This document shows positions 45,064 through 56,242 of a DNA stretch of 64,000 nucleotides, one piece after another. The notes below the pieces were generated by a model, which was given only the letters and a program-made list of their open reading frames with translations, was not told the DNA's origin and ran no database searches. Source of the DNA: Synaphobranchus kaupii (taxonomy: Eukaryota > Chordata > Actinopteri > Anguilliformes > Synaphobranchidae); contig CM056377.1 in the NCBI GenBank assembly GCA_029718625.1, positions 94,728,998 to 94,792,997 of the forward strand, read 5' to 3'. How positions within the stretch are numbered: position 1 is the stretch's first letter; every line of letters starts with the position of its first letter. Both the position numbers and the translations under genes were made by a program.

Positions 45064-46131
45064 TACACCGATCAGCCACAACATTAAAACCACTGACAGG
45101 TGAAGTGAGTTATTTTGGTTCTGTACTCTAGCACTTTGAGTTTGAAAGGATACAATGACAATGAGGTAATTTAAAAAATTTTTTAAATATTTGGTTGCAT
45201 ATCCTTTGCATGCCATGACTTCCTGATGTCTGTGACCCAACAACATCAAAAGACTCTTGATATCTTATTATCTGGTACTCTTACAAACGATACGATAACC
45301 TCTCTGCAATTGAATGGATCTCTATGAGAATTGGGGGGTGGGACTAGATTTAGCTGCAAATTATCCTGGAACAGTATGGAATACATGGTTGGTAAAATGG
45401 CTGTAAGTCATCAATGGTCTGAGGTATCAAACGAGCCTCAAACCATCACTCTGCTGCCAGATATGCAGTAGATATGCATGGATCACTTTAAGGGTTGTTT
45501 CTCCTGACAAATTTTCCTATTGAACTCTATGGTAGTCAGGAGAAGAAACCTTTCAAGTTATCCATCCATATCTACTGTATTTCTGGCAGCAGTGTGATTA
45601 TTTAAGGCTTGTTTAATAAGTCAGACCCTTGATGACTTACAGCCATTTAGCCAACCATGTGTTCCATACTGTTCCAGCATAATTTACAGCTAAATCTAGT
45701 CCCACTCCCCAATTCCCATAGAGATCCATTCAAATGCAGAGATGTTATAATCGCTTGTAAGAGTAACAGAAAATAAGATATCAAGAGTCTTTTGATGTTG
45801 TTGGGGCACAGACATCAGGAAGTCATGGCATGCAAAGGATATGCAACCAAATATTAAAAATTACTACTTTATTCTACATTATGTTAAACTGTCCAATATT
45901 TTTTGATGCCCAAAAATGAGGGGGACTATGTACAAAAGGTTTTATAATTTCTAAACGGTTCATCCGATATGGATGAAAATACCCTTGAATTAAAGCTGAC
46001 AGTCTGCTCTTCAATCTCATTGTCATTGTATCCTTTCAAACTCAAAGTGCTAGAGTACAGAACCAAAATAACAACGAGATGTTATTCACTTCACCTGTCA
46101 GTGGTTTTAATGTTGTGGCTGATCGGTCTAT
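45064..46131. mobile_element. Palindromic DNA element, about 1.07 kb, family A
   Basis: Outer inverted repeats ACACCGATCAGCCACAACAT and ATGTTGTGGCTGATCGGT continue inward (ACCACTGACAGGTGAAGTGA; TTTGGTTCTGTACTCTAGCA; TTTGAAAGGATACAATGACA). Past 45180 the left arm mirrors 45600-45870 almost to the centre at about 45520, where GTTTCTCCTGAC faces GTCAGGAGAAG. So arms of about 0.45 kb face each other around a short loop. The ends resemble Tc1/mariner-type non-autonomous fish repeats. No transposase. Confidence 0.88.
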
Positions 46132-46299
46132 ATCTTTGCCAGACAGGCATAGTCCCCATGTTATGCACTGTGTTCTATCACCCAGGGCCATGTTTTTGTT
46201 GAATACAGTGTATGCATGTTGAGAAATCACTGACAGCTATAATTGGAAGTGATAATTACTGCAGGAACTAAAAAGCACTTCTCCGAATAGTGTGGTTTG

Positions 46300-46900
46300 T
46301 ATGCGCGCTCGTAGAGGCAGATGTGTGAATCGGTCTTAATGCGCAGTGATTAGCGAGGGACCGCGTGCCAGGCACGTTCAGCGCCGCGGGACCCGTTCTC
46401 CCCTCCCCCGTTATTAATCAGGCGGGTAGGATCGGATGTGGCGAGCCCTGGCCGTCTCCGGGGGGCTTTAATGATTCATGGACACCCGAGTGACCCCAAT
46501 AAGAGGCGGCGCGGATCCGCTCATTGGGAATCCGGGCCCGGGGGGGGGACACAGTTCAGAGCGCCGCCAATCCTCGGAGGAGGTGCGGCCCTCTCCTGCG
46601 CCGGTGCAATGACGTGCCCCGGCCAAGGGCAGCGTGAGACGCCTGCCCCTGCCAGCCCCGCGATATTAAAGCTGCATTACGGGCACGAATAAACCCCCCG
46701 CCGGACACAGCTGCCTTCTCCCCAGCCCGGTAAAGCATGCTCGTCCAGTTGTGCATGCAATAGGACTTCCCCTCCCCCGCCCCCACTCCGCTGCGTACAT
46801 CCAGCGGCAGCGCGCTGTGCGTCACGCGTCTTTATCCCCAAACAAAAGATGGGCTTGCATTCTCAGAATAGTCCTCCGCGGCGCAGCATCGGTGTCAGGC
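46300..46900. promoter_or_regulatory. CpG-rich block in snx7 intron 9
   Basis: About 600 bp with dense CpG and GC far above its surroundings (GCGCCGCGGGACCCG, GGCGGCGCGGATCCG, CGGGCCCGGGGGGGG, GCGCGCTGTGCGTCACGCG). It also holds homeodomain-type TTATTAATCAG and TTTAATGATTCATGG words and ATATTAAAGC. It could be a CpG island promoter of an unseen transcript or an enhancer. Open frames are short and unrecognised. Confidence 0.45.
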
Positions 46901-47479
46901 AGTTAGGCTCGAGCGGATGTGCTATGTCAGGCATCATAGTCGCTGCTCCTCCGTTTATAGCATGCATGTTTGCTTGCCACACGGTGCTTTCCAGCCAGTG
47001 TTTGTCACGTACCACTTGAGCCGTTTTTTCACCAGATCGGTTTACATTTGATCGGTTTACGGTTTACATTTGATCTTGCATGTTACTCAACCCGTATCGC
47101 CAGCTAATGTACATGCGAGGCAGATGCTCAAAGGGTAATTTTGAGATGTTCTTTATTAACGGTATACTGTGATCACAGTGGCTATAGACTGTGCAATGGC
47201 AACTTCAGGGGATTGCCATGGAGACACCATGGCAACAAGACACTTGCTGGGAAATGAGACGAGAAAAGTCTCGTGTTTGAATATAAGGTGTTTTTCAGAC
47301 CATTCAGAAAGTTCTATTTTCCATTTTAATTTAGTAGTATAAATTATTTGGTGAATATATTTAATATTTTAAGGAGATAATTAACCCCTTTGCGCAGATG
47401 CCAAATTTGGTCAATTTTCACCTATTTAGGTACCCATATATTTAACTCCAGGTGTGAGCATCACAGAAACTTGGTGCAA

Positions 47480-47840
47480 TCAGTAAACACTGACACAATT
47501 TTTGTTGTTTTGGCTCTATACACATTGGCTTTGAAATGGAACAGTGACTATGAGGTTAAACTGCAGACTTTCAGCTTTAATTTGAGAGATTTTACATCCA
47601 TATCGGGTGAACTGTGTAGCAATTGTAGCCATTTTTATACATAACTCCCCACCCCCATTTTAGGGGACCAAACATCATGTTTAATATTTGGTTGCATATT
47701 CTTTGCCTGCCATAACTTTCTGATGTCTGTGACCCAACAACATCAAAATACTCTTGATCCTATTTTCAGGTACTCTTACAATTGATACTATAACCTCTCT
47801 GCATTTGAATGGATCTCTATGGGAATTGGGTGGTTTTATT
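47480..47840 (-). repeat. Dispersed repeat, family A copy 4 (half element)
   Basis: Contains TTTGAAATGGAACAGTGACT, CAGACTTTCAGCTTTAATTT, ATCCATATCGGGTGAACTGT and then TTTGGTTGCATATTCTTTGC, GACCCAACAACATCAAAA and ATGGATCTCTATGGGAATTG: the same order as the left arm at 45130-45345, but including a middle part that is kept only at 45900-46000 in that element. Confidence 0.85.
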
Positions 47841-50044
47841 CCGTATTTGGTATAGTTGTCATGTATTGTGTACTAATAAAGATAAAACAAGGAGTTTGTT
47901 GTTTCCACTCATAGTTTGATTGCAGGATCAATTCATGTCTGAGTTGAGCAATCTCACGGTGCCAGCGGCATGGCCGCTAGGGGGCCTTCGCGAAGGGGTT
48001 ACATTACTTGTAGTATAACCGCGTTACGTAGGTGCAGCATACAAAATTAAGTACTAAAGGTCTCAAGGAATCCATTTATTCCTTGAGATTTTTTTTACAG
48101 CATCCACTAGGATATGGGAAATAAAGGTGAAAACGTTGTGTTGTTGTGCAGTGATACTGCATTTAGGGCCATATTTTACAGCAGCTGACTGCGAGAGACT
48201 TGCTGCTGCCATTTTGAACAGGGTCTTAAAAGAAGGGTACTTCATTCACATTGGGCTCTGCCGGCCTTAAACACAGGTCCTTGCACAGAGAAATGCCGTT
48301 TGTGACTCCCTTTCTGTACACCTGAAAAGTTAGACAGCTGGAGGAGAGGACAGGTGGTTGGCTGACGGATATGCTCCACACTGTCGAATGAGGCTCGTTA
48401 ATTGTGGCATTCGCAACTGCTGTTTCCCCCTCGCTGAATATGGAGATGCAGGAGTCATTACCTCAGCAGGATATGTCATCTGCAGTGTCACAATGGTATG
48501 GATGTCACCACCATGCACAACCCCCCCACCCCCCCACCCCATCACGTCTCTTCTTTCCATCAGACTCCACAAGTTAAGTAAACTGTTGCTACCCACCCAA
48601 TACTAATTCTCTCTCCTGCTTATCAGCACAGAATTTTGCCCAAAGCCATCACAAGTGCAGTATTTTGGTTGGTGGGGGGTAATATATTTTTCTTATTGCA
48701 GTTCAAACCAGAGGCATAAAACTGAATTTGATATGATAGGGTACTGCACTTACTCCCCACACCCACTCCCTCGCCCCTCTTCGACATACCTTGGAAATGA
48801 TCTTTACGTCTGAGACGGTATCCTGCGCATTTTAAAGTGCTTAGACACTACCTTTGGGACATCTTATGCACGTTCCTAAAAAACGAAGATATGACAATAC
48901 CCCGAAGATATGACAATACCCCAAAGATAATGCAATGCCACTCAAATGCCGCACTTATTGCATTTCAATTACTTATAATGTGTTCGAAAAATCCCGGGCA
49001 GAAAAACGGTCCAAAAGACCTACGTAGTACAGTATGAAGAGAAACGTGATCGGCAAATTTCTAGAAGCTGAAAGGGGCATGCCAGTAGTCTGCATGGTTC
49101 TCCACTGCCCCGCAGTGCGTTTGAAGCTCATTATACTAATCAATTTCAAGCTGCCTCATATGGATTCAGAGTACGTTTCTTTTTCTGGCTCTTCTGTTGT
49201 CATCTCGTCAAAACTAGATGAGATTCACCCCTGCACATGCAGTGAAAGTTAAGTCAGTTTCGACTTTTAAATGTGTCACATTATTCTTATAGCGCTGGGC
49301 TGATATGCGTCTGAATTATGTGCGTTGGTGTCTGCCGTTTCTTCAGTAAAGCCTCCCTACGTTGGACCATCTATCTGTTCATGTCTCCTTCATTGTATTT
49401 CACTAAACTACCTGGACCCAATGTGGGTTGTGCATGACTGCAATCTTTAGGTGCATTTGTTGAATTGCAGTACCATTAACAATGACAGGTTATTATCTGG
49501 CAATCCAGTAACTTTTGTACAAATATGAAAAGATCCTGTAACCAATGGTGAATGTTCATACTCGTGGGCATTTGAATAAGTGGTCCGTGAATGTGCTCAA
49601 GTCTTCAGTCACTTATCACATGCGCTACTAATTTGCTGTCTAACGAAATGCTCACGTCTCGATAATGTGCTTCATGATCATTTCGTATCTGGAGGGGGTT
49701 CCCTCAATCAATATCTCAAGGTAATTTCTCAGAGCTGCTGCTCTGATTGACCCACCCAGTACTATTTTGGCAGGCCTGAAGTGAAAATATGCCCACGGAG
49801 GTCAAATGCGGGTGAATGTAGGGCCCATAGCCAAAGGAAATTAGTCTCTTTCATGCATCAGCATATTGAGTATGATTGCCCATTTCAGAAATGCTGCAGG
49901 TGGAAGTGTAGACAGCCGTGCAGTGCCACGTAGTTTGCCTGTGTTCGTCACAGGATTGCATTTGGCACAGAGATTAAGCAGCTGGGCCCAAAATCCACCA
50001 GTACTTATTCACTACAAGTGAGTGACTAGCTATGTAAATGTATG
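47841..50044. other. snx7: snx7 intron 9 segment; candidate conserved stretch 49640-49930
   Basis: No exon recognised. 49640-49930 is unique with words such as GATAATGTGCTTCATGATCA, CTCAATCAATATCTCAAGG, CTGATTGACCCACCC and AAATTAGTCTCTTTCATGCA, homeodomain/PBX-like, and may be constrained. A C/A-rich run lies at 48519-48540 and a small 21-bp duplication (AAGATATGACAATACCCC) at 48885-48925. Confidence 0.3.
48061..48088. other. Short hairpin
   Basis: CTCAAGGAAT and ATTCCTTGAG are perfect inverted repeats around CCATTT, followed by a T run. Probably incidental in this genome. Confidence 0.5.
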
Positions 50045-50261
50045 TACAGTGCCCTCCACAATTTTTGGCACCCCTGGTAAAGATGAGTAAAAATGGTTAT
50101 AAAAAATGTACCATTTGGTGAATTAGCTTAATCTCACACTGAAAAAATTAGAAAAATCCAACCTTTAATTGAAATTTATTCTGAGGGAAAAAAAATCCCT
50201 CATCAAGAAATGATTATTTTTAACATAACCATGTGTGCTACAATTATTGGCACCCCTGCAT

Positions 50262-51261
50262 TTAATACTTTGTACAACCTCCCTTTGCCAATAAATCAGC
50301 ACTGAGTCTTCGCCCGTTGGAGAATACACAGCAAGGAATCTCAGACCATTCCTTTTTACAGAATCTTTCCAGATCATCCAGAGTTCTAGGTTCTCTCTTG
50401 TGCACTCTCCTCTTCAGCTCAGTCCACAGGTTTTCAATGGGGTTTAGGTCAGGGGACTGAGATGGCCATGGAAGAAGCTTGATTTTGTGTTCAGTTAACC
50501 ATTTTTGTGTTGATTTGGACGTATGTTTTGGATCATTGTCCTGCTGGAAGATCCAACGACGACCCAGTTTTAGTTTCCTGGCAGAGGCAGCCAGATTCAG
50601 ATTAAAAATTTCCTGGTATTTCATGGAGTTCATGATGCCATGTACCCTACCAAGGTTCCCAGGGCCTTTAGAGGAAAAACAGCCACACATCATGTAACCT
50701 CCACCATACTTAACAGTGGGGATCTGGTTATTTTCGGTATAGCCATCGTTCTTTTTACGCCAAACCCACCTTGAGTGTTGGTTGCCGAAAAGCTCAATTT
50801 TCATTTCATCTGACCATAGAATGCAGTTCCAGTCAAAGTTCCAGTAGCATTTAGTAATCTCCAGGCGCTTACGTTTGTGGTGAAATGACAGGAAAGGCTT
50901 TTTTTTGGCATGCCTTCCAAATAATTTGTTGGCATGGAGGTGACGTCTAATGATAGTTTTGGATGCTTCATGATCCCAAGATGCTACTTTCCTCTGTAAT
51001 TCTCCAATTACTTTCCTCTATAATTTTTTGCCTCTCTTACATCCTCCTCACTGTGCGTGGGGGCAAAATAAACTTGGGTCCTCTTCCAGGCAAGTTTGTA
51101 ACAGTTCCTGTTGCTTTGAAATTTTTAAGTATTGCCCTACCGGTAGATATGGGAATTTTCAGGTGAGTAGCTATTTTTTTATAGCCATTCCCTGACTTTT
51201 GAAGCTCAACACACTTTTCCCTCATTTGATTTGTGTGTTCTCTTATCTTTCCCATGTTCAT
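50262..51261 (-). pseudogene. Tc1-like transposase, nearly intact but frameshifted
   Basis: The N-terminal frame 51037-51261 gives MNMGKIREHTNQMREKCVEL, then the paired-type helix-turn-helix and the GRPR-like LPGRGPKFILPPRTVRRM. The C-terminal frame 50262-50804 gives [31 protein letters not shown] (second Asp), [19 protein letters not shown] (third acid) and ends GGCTKY. The segment between, 50805-51036, reads WSDEMK with the first Asp but is broken by at least one frameshift. It looks a few mutations from intact. Confidence 0.92.
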
Positions 51262-51564
51262 GTATGAATAAGAGAATATGGCCTCTGTGTCAACTCATAT
51301 TTATTCCCCAGTGAAACAGGAAGTCATGCATTACTGCTTGAAAGTTCCTAAACACTGATCAACTTTAAAAAGTAAAATATAAATGGAAAAGATGCATTTT
51401 GTTCATAAGAATTTCTAGGGGTGCCAATAATTGTGGCACACGTGGTTTTGTTAAAAATAATTATTTCTTGATGAGGGATTTTTTTTCCGCATGATTTACT
51501 TAAATTAAAGGTTGCATTTTTCTCATTTTTTCAGTCTGAGATTAAGCTAATTCACCAAAAGGTG

Positions 51565-51791
51565 CGGCAGTATAGTATAATGGTTAAGGGACTGGACTTT
51601 TAACCGAAATTTTGCAGGTTCAATTCCCAGGTAGGACACTGCCGTTGTACCCTTGAGCAAGGTACTTAACCTGAATTGCTTCAGTATATCCAGCTATATT
51701 AATTGGATAAATGTAATAAGATGTTAAGAAGTTGTGTAAGCCGCTCTGGATAAGAGCGTCTGCTAAATGCCTGTAATGTAATGTAATGTAC
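51565..51791 (+). mobile_element. tRNA-derived SINE (V-SINE-like core, TGTAA tail)
   Basis: A box TAGTATAATGG (about 51573) and B box GGTTCAATTCC (51618-51628) of a tRNA-like head. Then a core with GTACCCTTGAGCAAGGTACT and CTGAATTGCTTCAGTA, a 3' stem CGCTCTGGATAAGAGCGTCT and a (TGTAA)n tail. The TGTAA tail and preceding hairpin match those of eel-type L2 LINE/SINE pairs such as UnaL2/UnaSINE1 (recalled). Flanked by AAGGTG (51559-51564, 51792-51797). Inserted into the Tc1 right end. Confidence 0.9.
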
Positions 51792-51861
51792 AAGGTGAAT
51801 TTTTTATAACCCTTTTTACTCATCTTTAAAAGGGGTGCCAATAATTGTGGAGGGCACTGTA

Positions 51862-54224
51862 TAGAGTGTATGTATGTAAACAAGTTATGTAGATGAGGCC
51901 AAATGAGAGCACCTGCGGAGTAGATGAATGATGTAATGTAATGTAGCAGAGGTGTTAATGAAGACACCGCTCACCCTCACCCCCACTCCCCCCATGAGTG
52001 ACAGCGCTCGTTTAAAGCGCAACAAAACTTTGGTAGAACTTTGGGTTGTGTCGTTACCTAGCCATGATGCGAGTCCAAATGGTGGAAAAATATGTCCGTG
52101 AGTTGCTCTGTGCTCCCCTGGGGTGATAATCCAGAATAGGGTATTTGTCGCTCTCTATTCACTTCTATAGGGCAGGTAAAACGGTCTCAAAATTACACTT
52201 CTAGCACATATACGAACACGAACGAAGCGGATTCTGTTGATACAAACAATAACCAGTCCTCTTACATATATTTTTTAATTTTTTATTAAATGGCCCTTAA
52301 CTGGCTTTTTTGTATTTTATTTGGAATGTAGATCCGGTAGGTAATTCTTGAGCCAGAAACAGCGTTAATGCATCGATGCATCAGAAAGCACTCATTGGTC
52401 CAAATTTCCACGGAAGCAAGCATTCCTGATAGTATATATCTATGGTATACAAACCAACCTGCTGACATTTTGCTAGTCTTTTCTGGTAGCTTGCTAACAA
52501 CATTGAAGAAAATAGACTTGGCTGCCTGGGAGAGTTTCTGAACCATATGGTTACAATCTGCCACACTTCTGACTGACTATAAAGAGTTTCCACTCTTCCA
52601 TCTTATGGCATTGTGGGGAGGGATGTTGAATTAGCTGGGCCCTTACGGTTTTAAATGCGTGTTCAATTTGTTCTCCATTCTTTCTACATCCGCCTCGCTT
52701 TGGCTTGCCATAAAGGAAAGATGCCAAAATTGTGGGAAAATACCAAGAGCACCCTCAGAGGCCAAATGCATGCTGAAGTTAAATATTTAATATAAAAACA
52801 ATACCAGATAATGCATTTTACAGACTCAACGTGTTTGGCACATGTCTCACATGACAAACAATGTTGACATTTTTGCATTCACTAAACATTTGTCACATGA
52901 AACACAAAGTTCTGAAGGTTCTTTCATTAGCAAAGCGAGGAATGGCGGTAAACACAATTATTTTTCCTATTAAGTGCCATAATGATACGCAATATTAGAG
53001 CAATATTGTGACCCAGCTACTTACAAGTTACTTGCATGTAAATAACATTCTGAATGCACCTGAGAATGAAATTGGCCGTGACAAAGTATGTGCACTTTTG
53101 CCATATACAGTATGGCTGCCGAGAAGTATGAGAGAGCATATTTCAGTATACCTGCCAGAGATATACCACCTCATGGACATTTAAAAGACATACAATATTT
53201 AAAAGACAGACAAGTACCATATCTGGAGAAATGGATTTGATAAACTTGTATATTCTCTTAACATAGCCATCAAGGTATGCAAGGAGGAACATTATATTCC
53301 AAGGATATTTCCAGTTTTAATGGTGTGTAAAATGATGTAGTTACAATTTCTAATGATATTGGAGATATTAAATTTGGAGATCACATGAGTTTGAATATAA
53401 AAACTGCCGTACTATTGCACTTTGTACTGCAGGCGTCTCTTGCACAACCAGTCGATGGTTAAACAGTTTTGAACGTCACATTAAGTTGAGCTATCTGGCC
53501 TCTTTATTTTTGCATTCAAAAATAGAAGTACTCAGTTGTGATTATAAAGCAGCATGTCTGGCTGCCAGGACACCCAAGCACAGGCCCTGTCAGAAGCTGT
53601 TTAATAAAGGTCGGGAGCGGACTGTCTCTTATGGGGAAAGTGCCATCTTGATTAAGTGCTTTTGACAGCCTGTCAGCTGCCATGCATTTGCCTGAGGTCC
53701 AGTCCTGATGCGAGAGATCCAAAAAGCAGCGCAAGACTAGACCACAGAGTGAAGGGTTCCGCGAGGGCATTAATCAAAAAACTGGGCAAGTTTAATTTAA
53801 ATGCCACTCGCACCCCTGACCTAGCAGGAATTATGACTGCCATTGCATGCTAAGCTGGAACTTTATATGCTTTTTACTGTACGTTAGGTATAGAAGAAGC
53901 TCCAATTACCCGCACTACTTTTAGTCAGCAGTAGTTGTATTGCATATGGATCAGAATTTAAGTCTGTGGGTAGGGCTGGTCCTTAAAGCATTGGTTGCAA
54001 CAAGTACAGGAATTAAAAACTGCTCCTTCCAGCTGAAGCAAAGTAACAAAGTAGAAACGCCTCCAGCAGCACGCGTCACCTCGTGGTGAGATGGTTGATA
54101 TGACTGAAGAAGCCGCTGTTCTGTAGATAGCCTGAAGCAGACCTCTGTGATGGACAACAGTGTGTTTCATGACGTATAAATTAACTCATTATATTTAACT
54201 TGTTATATTCATATTACATTTCAT
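51862..54224. other. snx7: snx7 intron 9 segment; candidate conserved stretch 53530-53860
   Basis: No exon recognised. 53530-53860 is unique and includes CTTGATTAAGTGCTTTTGAC, the exact inverted repeat TGACAGCCTGTCA (53663-53675, two MEIS/TGIF half sites), GGGCATTAATCAAAAAACTG and GTTTAATTTAAATGCC. This cluster of homeodomain-type words is typical of developmental enhancers; the call is by look only. Confidence 0.35.
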
Positions 54225-54232
54225 CTCTAAAC

Positions 54233-54453
54233 CAGAGGTGTCCAGTCTTATCTGAAAAGGGCTGATGTATGTGCAGTTTTTTTTTTTATCCCAAAACTAC
54301 AACACCTGATTAAACAAATGAACTAATCATGGTCTTCAGTCAAGACCTTGATAAGTAGAATCAGGTTTATTAGCTTTAAAAAACATCAATAAGTACTGTG
54401 CTAAAAAACTTGCTCTCACATCAGCCCTTATCCGAGAAGATTGGACATCCATG
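54233..54453. mobile_element. hAT MITE, 221 bp, in snx7 intron 9
   Basis: Ends CAGAGGTGTCCAGTCTTATC and GAGAAGATTGGACATCCATG, with AAAAGGGCTGATGTATG versus CATCAGCCCTTATCC further in. Flanked by a perfect 8-bp duplication CTCTAAAC (54225-54232, 54454-54461). Confidence 0.92.
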
Positions 54454-54510
54454 CTCTAAACCAATCGGTGGCATAATTTCATGACAAAATATATTTGAAA
54501 GACTCACGAT

Positions 54511-55311
54511 CGGGGTATGAAATTAACTTTTTCACCCACTGGCCAGAGTGGCTTATGGATTCTAAAAATCACCAGCTATTTTCACCACCCCATTACTATT
54601 TACAATATAACACAACCTAGGCCACGTTTCCCAATAAATCTTAGGGTTAAGTGTGATTTCAACGAGCGATTCTACGATGGCTCTTTAATTTGTAATACAC
54701 GTTTCCAAAAACAGTTCTTAAAGCGAACATGCAGTCACCTCTTAAGAGCTACTTAACCAGAGGTGTAAAATCCTGGTTCAGAATGTAATTAGTTCCAATC
54801 AAATATTTCTCAATCTTAGCCTCAGTCTCAATCTTATTTATTTATAGGGCTATTTAAGGAATGGCTTTTATGGCTAATTTCAATAAAAATAAGTAAATTA
54901 AAAATAAATAAATAAACATAAATATTGTTGCATCTAACATCACTATAAAAAAAACAGTCAGTGGTTATGGTAACCTTAAAAAGAAATTAACACTACCACG
55001 AAAAATCTAATGAAGTATGTGATTTATGGGCTTCTAAAACGCACTTAACCGTCTACGACTGGTCTGGAGTAATCGTTAATCTACGAGCATTTCTAAGAGC
55101 GTCTTAAGTTAAGATGCTTTTGGGAAACGCACCCAAAGTTCAAGAAGCTTCTCACAAAGGGTTTTACAAGCGTCTTAGCCTTATGATGTTTTTGAGAAAC
55201 CCACCGCTGGTTGGTTACTAGCCAAAGTGGCTGCTAGAGTGTAAATCTTACCAGCCAGAATCAAAATTTTACCAGCATTTTGCATGTGGCTGGTGTTAAT
55301 TTCGCACCCTG
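54511..55311. mobile_element. Nested MITEs: hAT-like outer element with hairpin-type inner element
   Basis: Outer ends CGGGGTATGAAATTAAC and GTTAATTTCGCACCCTG resemble the fish repeat starting CAGGGTGCGAAATTAAC; flanking 8-mers do not match. Inside, about 54622-55135, ends CCCACGTTTCCCAATAAATC and GATGCTTTTGGGAAACGCACCC with TCTTAAG/CTTAAGA words look like a second inserted MITE; a further TTTTTGAGAAACCCACC lies at 55183-55202. Confidence 0.6.
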
Positions 55312-56242
55312 AAAACAACCTAAAGTTTTGTGTACCGCCACCCACAGAGTTGGTGACAAAGACGTGGTGTAGTGGCCTGAGCAGGAATGTTTTTTAAAAT
55401 GCCATTTCCCCCGCATTCTGCGAAGGTTCTGTTCCATTCCCACCCAGTCCTTGCCCTAGTATTGTTATTCCAACCACTATTCTGTAGCTAATGGCTGATC
55501 ATTTTTTCCAGCATTTATTTGTGCCTTCAGCTTTGATGTGCAACAGGTGTGGGTTTTTCCACATTTCCTCTGCGAGCGATATGCTTTTTCAGTTACAAGT
55601 GACCTAGTTATTTTAACATTGTGTATGCAGCCCTCCAGCGGAAACTGCAGACCTTGCTGTCTACTTTTCAAAGATATCTGACTTCCAAAATCCATCTGTA
55701 ATTTCACGCGGTAATTTGCTCAAGTGGATGCTGCCAGCTGACTCCATCTTCTTTTGTCGTACTTGGCAACGGTCGCTAAGGAGAGCTGGACTTCTGGATA
55801 TTTTTCTAATGGTGTTGGGTCCCGCAGCATCCCAATCCTGTTGCAGAGCTCTAACGTGGTGCTAAATAAACATTTATTCTTATTGTCAAGATTGTTTTCG
55901 AAAGGCTGCGGAGGCTGCTTTACTGTATGGTGAATTAGAATTTAAGGTGCTCATTAAGAAAACCGTTGGTATTTTCCCCTGTGCAGTAGTGAGTAGTCAA
56001 TTTTTGAAAATCTTTTTGACACGTATTGTGAATTTATACGACCAATATATTTACAAAACGTTGTCAAAGTAGTAATGTCAATACAGGTGTATTAACACAT
56101 TTAACAGTGCCCATAAGAGTTTTATTCTCAAAAACCAAACGGGTATGTGGGTGTACTTAAGTCAGGCCTGTTTGTGAGGGCTCTCTCTGATACTGTATAA
56201 ACAATAAAACTGAGTGCTCCCTCTGGTTTATTTCTATTGCAG
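55312..56242. other. snx7: snx7 intron 9, last part
   Basis: No recognised transposon. 55480-55930 is unique and moderately GC-rich; no exon recognised before the exon 10 acceptor. Confidence 0.4.

Larger units (their letters stand above)
50047..51859 (-). mobile_element. Tc1-like transposon, nearly complete, with nested SINE
   Basis: Ends CAGTGCCCTCCACAATTTTT and ATTGTGGAGGGCACTG flanked by TA (50045-50046, 51860-51861). Inner repeats (CATTTGGTGAATTAGCTTAA at 50111 versus ATTAAGCTAATTCACCAAAA at 51541) show long IR/DR ends. Without the SINE it is about 1.58 kb. Transposase is antisense to snx7. Confidence 0.95.

Noticed and set aside
46438..46825. Coding frames in the CpG-rich block
   Set aside because: 84-89 codon frames on both strands follow from high GC; no similarity or splice logic.
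51565..51640. Functional tRNA gene
   Set aside because: A and B boxes are present, but it cannot fold to a full tRNA and is followed by a SINE core and TGTAA tail with a target duplication.
54503..55319. 8-bp target duplication for the outer element at 54511-55311
   Set aside because: Flanks CTCACGAT and AAAACAAC do not match, so the hAT assignment rests on the ends only.
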